Shown here piece by piece: positions 57,600-64,000 of a stretch of DNA of 64,000 nt (the stretch's first letter is position 1; the number at the start of each line of letters is the position of its first letter). Both the position numbers and the translations under genes were made by a program. Location of the stretch: contig NC_045437.1 in assembly GCF_002776525.5 (NCBI RefSeq), positions 139,350,209 through 139,414,208 of the forward strand. The letters are read 5' to 3'. Below the pieces are notes generated by a model, which was not told the DNA's origin, made no database searches, and saw only the letters and a program-made list of their open reading frames with translations. Origin of the DNA: Piliocolobus tephrosceles (taxonomy: Eukaryota > Chordata > Mammalia > Primates > Cercopithecidae).

Positions 57600-58255
57600 A
57601 CATGACCTGCACTCCCTTCCAAATCACTGGCAGGCCATACATGCCTCCTGTATAGAAATTCCGAGCAGGTGGCATTTGAACTGGGCCTTACAAGCCACTC
57701 TTCACACCACCCAGGGAACATGGTAGCTGGATTATGCTCTGTTGGGCCTCACCTGCATCCCAGAATTCTGCAGCAGCTCATTGGCTGGGCAGCCTCCATT
57801 GTGAGGTAGCTCTGGTTCTTCCTTGCCAAAGACAGACAAGCACTGAGCCTGGCCCCACGTCCAGGCACCAGGACCTCCAATCCAATGGTGCCTTCTTCCT
57901 CCCAGTCACACTGTTCACTTTGCCCTACAGCAGCAAGGGCTAAACTAGGAGAGGCCAAAAGCCCAGGCAAGTCCTGGTTGGGCAAGCAATTGCAAGGGGA
58001 ACTGAGGACCACCCTGACTGAGATGGGTCTTTCATAAGTCCCCCAAAAACCAGGTGAGGCATCATCAACATCACCTCTCCTGCCACCACCGCCTCCCTGA
58101 TTCATGCACATCAGGCTTCAGCCAGCAGCACGCATCCCTGGGGTTAGGAGCCAGCATCTCAGGTCGGCAGCCATGGTTTCTCTGGAGACAGACGCATCAG
58201 AGGCTCATTCAGAGCCTTAACCCTGAGCCTCTGCCACCTACCCACCGTGTTGAAG
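57600..58255 (+). promoter_or_regulatory. SLC36A3: SLC36A3 5' flank / 5' UTR
   Basis: About 650 bp free of recognised repeats directly upstream of the start codon, with no clear TATA box. If the transcript begins upstream of 58,173 its leader contains a short upstream ORF (58,173-58,220). The transcription start cannot be placed from sequence. Confidence 0.35.
58173..58220 (+). CDS. Possible upstream ORF of SLC36A3, 15 codons
   Basis: ATG in context gccATGg, reading MVSLETDASEAHSEP then TAA, ending 35 nt before the SLC36A3 start. It matters only if transcription starts upstream. No evidence of translation. Confidence 0.25.
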   Translation: MVSLETDASEAHSEP

Positions 58256-58383
58256 ATGTCATTGCTTGGAAGGGACTACAACAGTGAGCTGAACTCCTTG
58301 GACAATAGATCTCAGTCCCCCTCGGAGAGCAGCAGTAGCATTACTTCAGAGAATGTCCATCCTGCTGGGGAAGCTGGACTATC
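58256..58383 (+). CDS. SLC36A3: SLC36A3 coding exon 1
   Basis: 128 nt, residues 1-42 plus two bases of Ser43. The ATG has A at -3. Donor gtaagt. It encodes the cytosolic N-terminus with a run of serines (residues 19-28). Confidence 0.95.
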
Positions 58384-61300
58384 GTAAGTGGCTGCACCAC
58401 CCTTCCAGGCCTGAGGTCAAACACTGCTGTTTTTGCAGCTCTGGACTTTGTCTTCCTTCGTCTGTCTCCTTAACACGCTTTTTCCATTAACAGGAGATGC
58501 ATGGATAAAAGATGAATCAGAATCTAAGGAGGTCAATCACTGTGGCTCTGGCTACTAGCCCTGTTTCCCAGTTTTTACGAAGCACCCAGCTAGAGCAGCC
58601 ACGTTCAACATGAGCAGCTAGTCTCCAGGAATAGTTTCCTATCTCAGGCTGCCTGCCCTTTCCTTCGTCTCTTTCTTCCACAGGCTCTGCCTACCTTCTT
58701 CTCCTCACACATCTGCCATTATTCTCTTTCCCTCTTCTCCCCAACCCCCCATGCCATCCATCCAGAAAACAAAAGGTGCTAACTCCAGGTCTCCACCTTT
58801 ACTGCCCCAAACTCAAGACACATGGAACTCTTCTCTCTTGTTTTTTAAAATTTAATTTAATTTTAAGCTTCAGGATACATGTACAGGACATGCAGGTTTG
58901 TTACATAGGTAAACGTGTGCCATGGTGGTTTGCTGCACCTATTAATCCATCACCTAGGTATTAAGCCCCACATGCATTAGCTATTTATCCTGATGCTCTC
59001 CCTTCCCCCGGCCCCCATCCCCAACCAGCCCCAGTGTGTGTCTTGTTCTCCTCCCTGTGTCCATATGTTCTCATTGTTCAGCTCCCACTTACAAGTGAGA
59101 ACATGCAGTGTTTGGTTTTCTGTTCCTTTGTTAGTTTGCGGAGTATACTGGCTTCCAGCTCCATCCACGTCCCTGCAAAGGACATGATCTGGACAGAACT
59201 CTTCTTCTAGGACTTACTGTCAATCAGACTGCTATCTGGTAATCATCAGATCGGTAATAACTGTGGACACAAAGAGATTATCAATGACAATCCCCAGGTG
59301 TTGATAAGGATATCAGGAAATGCCCTCTCTCATCTTTTTGGGAAGAATTAAATTGGTATCTTTCTAGATGGCAATGTTGCATGTCAAATCCTAAAATGTC
59401 ATTTGTATAAAACATACAAATATTTATTTGGCAAATGCTGTCTGAAAGTACACAACTCGTGCACACACACAGAAAACTGACAGCAGTGGTTGCCTCTGGG
59501 GAAGAGAATTTGGAGGCTGAGAGAAAAGAGATTTATATTCATTTCATAAGGATTTGGATTATTGTGTTTTACCTTTCGAATTTTGTACTGTATCACAATC
59601 TAGTTTTTTAAAGTAAAATGAAATATAAATAAATATACCCTTTGATTAATAATACCCCTTCTAGGAATTTTTTCTAATGAAATAATAGCATAAGTGACTG
59701 GGCGCAGTGGCTCATGCCTGTAATCTCAACACTTTGGGAGGCTGAGGCGGGCAGATCACGAGATCAGGAAATCGAGACCATCCTGGCTAACACGGTGAAA
59801 CTCCATCTCTACTAAAAGTGTGAATAATTTTTATCAAAGTACTTGTTATAATGTAACCATCCATTGGGTTCACCTCCCCCGCTGCCTAGACAGAGATGAT
59901 TTATCAAGACAGGAATTGCAGTGGAGAAAGAGTAATTCATGCAGAGCCTACTGTGCAGGAGACAGGAGTTTTATTATCACTCAAATCGGTCTCCCAGAGC
60001 ATTCAGGGATTAGAGTTTTTAAAGATAATTTGGTGAGTAGGAGCTTGGAAAGTGGGGAGTGCTGATTGATCAGGTTGGAGATGGAATCATAGAGGCTCGA
60101 AGTGAGTTTCTCTTGTTGTTTTCTGTTCTTGGGTGGGATGGCAGAACTGATTGAGCCAGATTACGGGTCTGGGTGGTTTCAGATGATCCATCAGAGTTCA
60201 AGGTCTGCAAAATAACTCAAGAACTGATGTTAGGTTTTACAATAGTGATGTTATCCCCAGGAGCAATTTGGGGAGGTTCAGACTCTTGGAGCCAGAGGCT
60301 GTATGACCCCTAAACTGTACTTTCCAGTCTTATAGCTAATGTGTTAGTCCTGCAAAGGCGGAATGGCCCCCAGGCAAGAAGGGGGTCTTTTTGGGAAAGG
60401 GTTGTTATCAAGAATCAAATCATGAAGTGAATTCCTTCCCAAAGTTAGTTCAGCCTATGTCCAGGAATAAACAAGGACTTCTTAAAGGTTGGAAGCAAGA
60501 TGGAGTTGGTTAAGTCTGATCTCTTTCGCTGTCATAATTTCCTCAGCTATAATTTTGCAAAGACAGTTTCAATAATACTGAAAACTTGGAAACGTTAAGA
60601 GAAAAGTTAACACATGGAACAAACATAGAGTAGAATATGATACAGTCATTACAAGTGATAGAGGAAATCTACTGGACATGAAAATATGTAGCACATTTAT
60701 TCATACAGAAAATTAGTTGAGGATCCAGCATGTGTAGTGGTTCTCCTCATGTAAAATTCTGTGCATTTAGCGCAAATAAAGATGCCCAGAGGAATGCTAA
60801 TTATAGTGTGCGGTTATTTTCAATTGGTGGGATTTTGGAATTTCCTTTTATAATAGCAATTGTGTAGTTTTCAAGAAAAAATATAAACCCAATTTTTTAA
60901 GTCCCAGGGGAGCTCACACATCTATTTATGCTTCAAGGTCCAGGTGAGTAATGCTGTCAGCTAAGGAGCAGTGGTTCCTCCAAAACCTTGTCTCACCTTT
61001 CCCACAAGATCTGATTCAAGTAGGGGCAAGACATTGGTGCTACCATGGGAAAGAAGTGAGAGACAAAGGAAAAAAGAGCATAGGGTGGGAAATTGGACCA
61101 CATCTTTTGGAGAAATTACTACTAAAGAATTGACAAATTACAGTTATCAAGAAATAAAAATTATCTCTCGAAAGTAAAGGGACAATGGGTGCCCCCCCCC
61201 AATCCTTAGGTGAATAGACTGCTCTAACAGAAGTTAGGTCAATAGACTTCACTCAATAGATTGAAGTCACAGAAGTCCCCAACAGTCCACCTGTCCTCTC

Positions 61301-61686
61301 AATCCAACCCTCTCTCAGGTCAGCACTGAAGTGCAAAGACCTGGTACAGCTTCTTGCAAGCCCCTTGCCGTGACTCCCTAATGGATAAGGCAAAGAGACA
61401 TGAGCACTGTCTGTGCTGGACTCACTTGGGCAGTTGGTTTTGGCTGTCCTGGCCACCTGCAGACAATTTAAGTATGGCACAAAGGCATCTCTGTCTTAGC
61501 CTGAGACTTTGTCTGTATCTCCCAATGGCATCTTCAAGGTACCCTTTTGTTCCGGATGGAGGGGGCACTTCTACTTGCTTAAGCCAGCCCATGCTTGCCT
61601 TTTTCCTATCATCCCAATTCTTCTTCTTCTTGAAGGAGGCCCTTTCTAACAAGTGAGCACCATGAAGGCCAAACCAAAGGTGGCAG

Positions 61687-61734
<48 letters not shown>

Positions 61735-62241
61735 GACAATGATATGATGATGATGCTCATATCTGTGAAGCCCTTCAAGATTCCAGGATTCATCATGTTG
61801 TCACCTCTTTTGAGTCTTACAGCTTCCCTGGGACATAGGAAAGACCAGAATTGTTCTTCCTTTTTTGGCAGTGAAACAGGATCTAAGTAGCTAAGGGCTT
61901 CCCAAAGTAGTAACCAAACACAGTAGGTTAGCGGCAGAGCTAGACCTCAGAACTACGTGCTCCTACCTCTGGGTTCAATGCTTGTGCATGTGCTTTTTAT
62001 TTAAGTTCCTTTTTGATTCTGTTCTCATGATCCTGCTCCCACTCTTCCTACCCAATCCACATCAGGATTGGAACTGCCTGGGCAGGAGCTGCCAGCACAG
62101 GTGTGAAGAATATTTAGAACCCTAGGCCCTAGCACCCTGCTGGGACCATCATAAGTACTCTATACGCACAGTAACAATTGTTATTAAATTATTAAATTGT
62201 ACCCAGTGCATAATGTGAATATATTATATAGCAATTCATAA

Positions 62242-62280
<39 letters not shown>

Positions 62281-62925
62281 GAGAGAGAGAGAGAGAGAAT
62301 GCACAAGCAGTTCATATTCACAATGAATATTGGTTGAACAAATAGATGAAGGAATAAACTAAAACCAGTAAATATTCCATATATGGTAGATATTTGTTTC
62401 TAGTGAGTTAATAAATAACCTGATGCCTCACTGTAGATTGAAGCAACTATTACTAATTTTTTCCATTGTCTAACTGATAGATACGTATTAGGTTGCGATA
62501 AATGTTATTTGAGAGAATAACTCATGAAAGAAATCACTGGATGAATTAATGAACCAACCAGTACTAGAGTGTTATCCAGAATAGTAGCAATTTTTATTTC
62601 CTTTAGAGCCTAATGTGTATTAAATATTCGTTGAGTCACTTGAACTAGCACCATCCACAGATCAGATGTTCCAGGACAGACCTCTAAAACTGAAAGTTGT
62701 CTCCAAGTCCACCTCTTCAGGTTTTGTCCCTCTTCCTATCAGGCACTCTGGAGATGCCAGAAAGAGGCTGAGCTTCTGGCCATGCTTCCCTTCCACTAAC
62801 AGTACCCTCTGTCTCCCTACTCTCCCCACCACAGGACGATGCAGACTTTGATCCACTTGTTGAAATGCAACATTGGCACAGGGCTCCTGGGGCTACCCCT
62901 GGCCATGAAGAATGCTGGCTTATTG
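58256..62925 (+). CDS. SLC36A3: SLC36A3 (PAT3), partial: first two coding exons
   Basis: Paralog of SLC36A2 in the proton-coupled amino-acid transporter family. The human protein is about 470 residues and testis-associated, with no well-established substrate. Coding exons in the window are 58,256-58,383 and 62,835-62,925, giving residues 1-73; the rest lies beyond 64,000. The N-terminus MSLLGRDYNSELNSLDN followed by a Ser-rich stretch and ENVHPAGEAGLS is specific to SLC36A3. Exon 2 gives QTLIHLLKCNIGTGLLG, the TM1 signature with His50 aligned to His59 of PAT2. Both donors are gtaag. No disabling change is seen in this part. Confidence 0.95.
58835..59192 (-). repeat. L1 3' end (L1P), antisense
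   Basis: Begins with a short T-rich tract and 'ttcaggatacatgtacaggacatgcaggtttgttacataggtaaac', the reverse of the L1 3' UTR, and ends within ORF2-end text ('ctccatccacgtccctgcaaaggacatgat'). Confidence 0.92.
59697..59818 (+). repeat. AluY, 3' truncated
   Basis: Left arm 'ctgggcgcagtggctcatgcc' to 'ctccatctctactaaaag' then an abrupt change to LTR sequence. The right arm is missing. Confidence 0.9.
59819..60590 (-). repeat. ERV LTR, antisense, family not assigned
   Basis: Long text with 'acaggagttttattatcactcaaatcggtctcccagagc' (an AATAAAA-type signal in reverse) and 'cttggaggttagaagcaagatgg'-like text ('aaaggttggaagcaagatggagttggttaag'), then 'tcgctgtcataatttcctcagctataattttgcaaag' at its 5' end in reverse. 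I recognise it as a primate ERV LTR but cannot name the family. Confidence 0.65.
61687..61733 (+). repeat. (GAT)n microsatellite
   Basis: About 16 uninterrupted GAT/ATG units. On the minus strand this translates as a His run, which is an artefact. Confidence 0.97.
62244..62298 (+). repeat. Compound (CA)n(TA)n(GA)n microsatellite
   Basis: CA x13, TA x4, GA x9 in series, all uninterrupted, making a likely polymorphic marker. Confidence 0.95.
62835..62925 (+). CDS. SLC36A3: SLC36A3 coding exon 2 (TM1)
   Basis: 91 nt, the same length and phase as SLC36A2 exon 2. Acceptor caccacag, donor gtaaga. It completes Ser43 and encodes TMQTLIHLLKCNIGTGLLGL, then PLAMKNAGLL. The second codon is ACG (Thr44), where the human protein has Met as I recall. 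Confidence 0.95.
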
Positions 62926-64000
62926 GTAAGAGGCATCTGTGGGATGGGAACTAGATTTGCTCATTTGCAGAAGGGGGTGATAGGTCCTGAAGGCCTTCAA
63001 ACTGTTATCAATGGGCAATTTGGGGGTATCCTCTGCAATAGAAAATGTACCTGTTGGCATCAATCCCCTGGAGCCAACCTGGGTCCAACCTGAGCATCCC
63101 TGGAGGGGGCACGCCATTACTCTTAAAGACTCACCATGCTCATCTGACTCTACTTTGCCACAATTCTCCCAATAGTCCTCCCCACTCCCTAGGATCACAT
63201 GCAGCTCATTTCATCATTTGCATTAACAGCCCAATCCCTGCAGGCATTTGAGTGTATGACTCTTGTTCCAAACTACATGATGGCGCATGAGAAAGTATCT
63301 TGGACACAAGGATAGACGCCTCCAACAATCCCACCAATCCACTTTCCCCATGCCAGCCTACCTCTGTCTCTTTTCCTGTGCTGTTCCTGCCCCCTCATTT
63401 CTGTCTTTTTAAATTGCCTGCTCTCTAAAACTACTCTTTCCTACAATCATTAATGCCATCCTCACTTTGTGTTTTTCTACTATTTATATCTACCTTACCT
63501 GGGATTCTTAAAGCACGTATGAAGATAAGACATTTATTTATTTATTTATTTATTTGTTTATTTATTTAGACAGAGTCTTGCTCTGTCGCCCAGGCTGGAG
63601 TGCAATGGCACGATCTTGGCTCACTGCAACCTCTGCCTCCCAGGTTCAAGCGATTCTCCTGCCTCAGCCTCCCGAGTAGCTGGGATTATAGGCATGAACC
63701 ACCATGCCCGGCTAATTTTTGTATTTTTATTAGAGACAGGTTTTCATCATGTTGGCCAGGCAGGTCTCAAACTCCTGACCTCAGGTGACCTACCCATCTC
63801 GGCCTCGCAAGGTGCTGGGATGACAGGTGTGAGCCACCTCGCCCAGCCGACATGTTTATTTTTAATAGGCCCACCTTCCTCATTTAATTGAAAGCTCTGT
63901 GGGCAAAAACTGTCTAATTTCCCTTTGCACCTCCCCACAGTAGCCTCTGTAGGGACTGGCACACAGCAAGTTTCCATTAACATCTATTGAATGGAATTGA
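62926..64000 (+). other. SLC36A3 intron 2, partial
   Basis: Runs off the window. It contains one antisense Alu (63,533-63,848); the rest is unassigned. No exon 3 (MGP/VGP-type TM2) is recognisable before 64,000. Confidence 0.75.
63533..63848 (-). repeat. Alu, antisense, (TTTA)n tail
   Basis: 'gacagagtcttgctctgtcgcc' to 'gagccacctcgcccagcc'. 'gacatttatt' before and 'gacatgtttatt' after suggest the target duplication. Confidence 0.95.

Larger units (their letters stand above)
58384..62834 (+). other. SLC36A3 intron 1
   Basis: 4.45 kb, phase 2. It contains an L1 3' end, a truncated AluY, an ERV LTR and microsatellites. The stretch 60,600-61,680 and most of 61,740-62,240 show no recognised element. 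Confidence 0.8.

Noticed and set aside
61422..61796. Frame with a long histidine run
   Set aside because: Translation of the (GAT)n microsatellite in reverse, in SLC36A3 intron 1.
61687..62298. Tandem arrays considered as CRISPR-like
   Set aside because: Simple microsatellites without spacers, in a vertebrate genome.

Overview
This is primate nuclear DNA, most likely from an Old World monkey. It is dense in Alu elements (about 35 full or partial copies), L1, L2, MIR and old LTR elements, and its genes are split into short exons with GT-AG introns. One young Alu (53,816-54,119) has the 3' text that I associate with the macaque/baboon AluYR lineage, and the proteins are close to, but not identical with, the human proteins as I remember them. 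Two runs of exactly 10 N (6,590-6,599 and 31,713-31,722) show that it is an assembly with small gaps.

The window carries two paralogous genes of the SLC36 (PAT) proton-coupled amino-acid transporter family, both on the + strand. SLC36A2 (PAT2) is complete: ten coding exons between 14,912 and 45,975 join without a frameshift into a 480-residue protein. SLC36A3 (PAT3) begins at 58,256, and only its first two coding exons are inside the window. In both genes exon 1 ends in phase 2 and exon 2 is 91 nt, as expected from tandem duplication. The order matches human 5q33.1 read on its minus strand.

Layout. 1-14,600: intergenic repeats, including a 2.9 kb MaLR-type provirus with both LTRs (7,041-9,938) that splits a MIR and is itself interrupted by another LTR. 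14,660-14,911: probable SLC36A2 5' flank. 14,912-45,975: SLC36A2. Its introns hold a 490 bp polypyrimidine tract (22,075-22,560), L1 and Tigger-like pieces, many Alus, and a processed pseudogene of the V-ATPase G subunit (42,541-43,555, minus strand, intron 9). 45,976-58,255: 3' flank of SLC36A2 and the intergenic space, with an Alu just after the stop, an MLT1-like LTR supplying candidate poly(A) signals, a broken L1 with a local inversion of about 1 kb, and an L2. 58,256-64,000: the start of SLC36A3, with an L1 3' end and an ERV LTR in intron 1.

Function. PAT2 is a proton symporter for glycine, proline and alanine, known mainly from renal proximal tubule reabsorption. PAT3 is a poorly characterised, testis-associated relative. 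I found no protein-coding gene outside this pair, no convincing RNA gene and no previously undescribed gene system. The unusual items are structural: the inversion, the nested provirus, the pseudogene and small protein-level differences from human.
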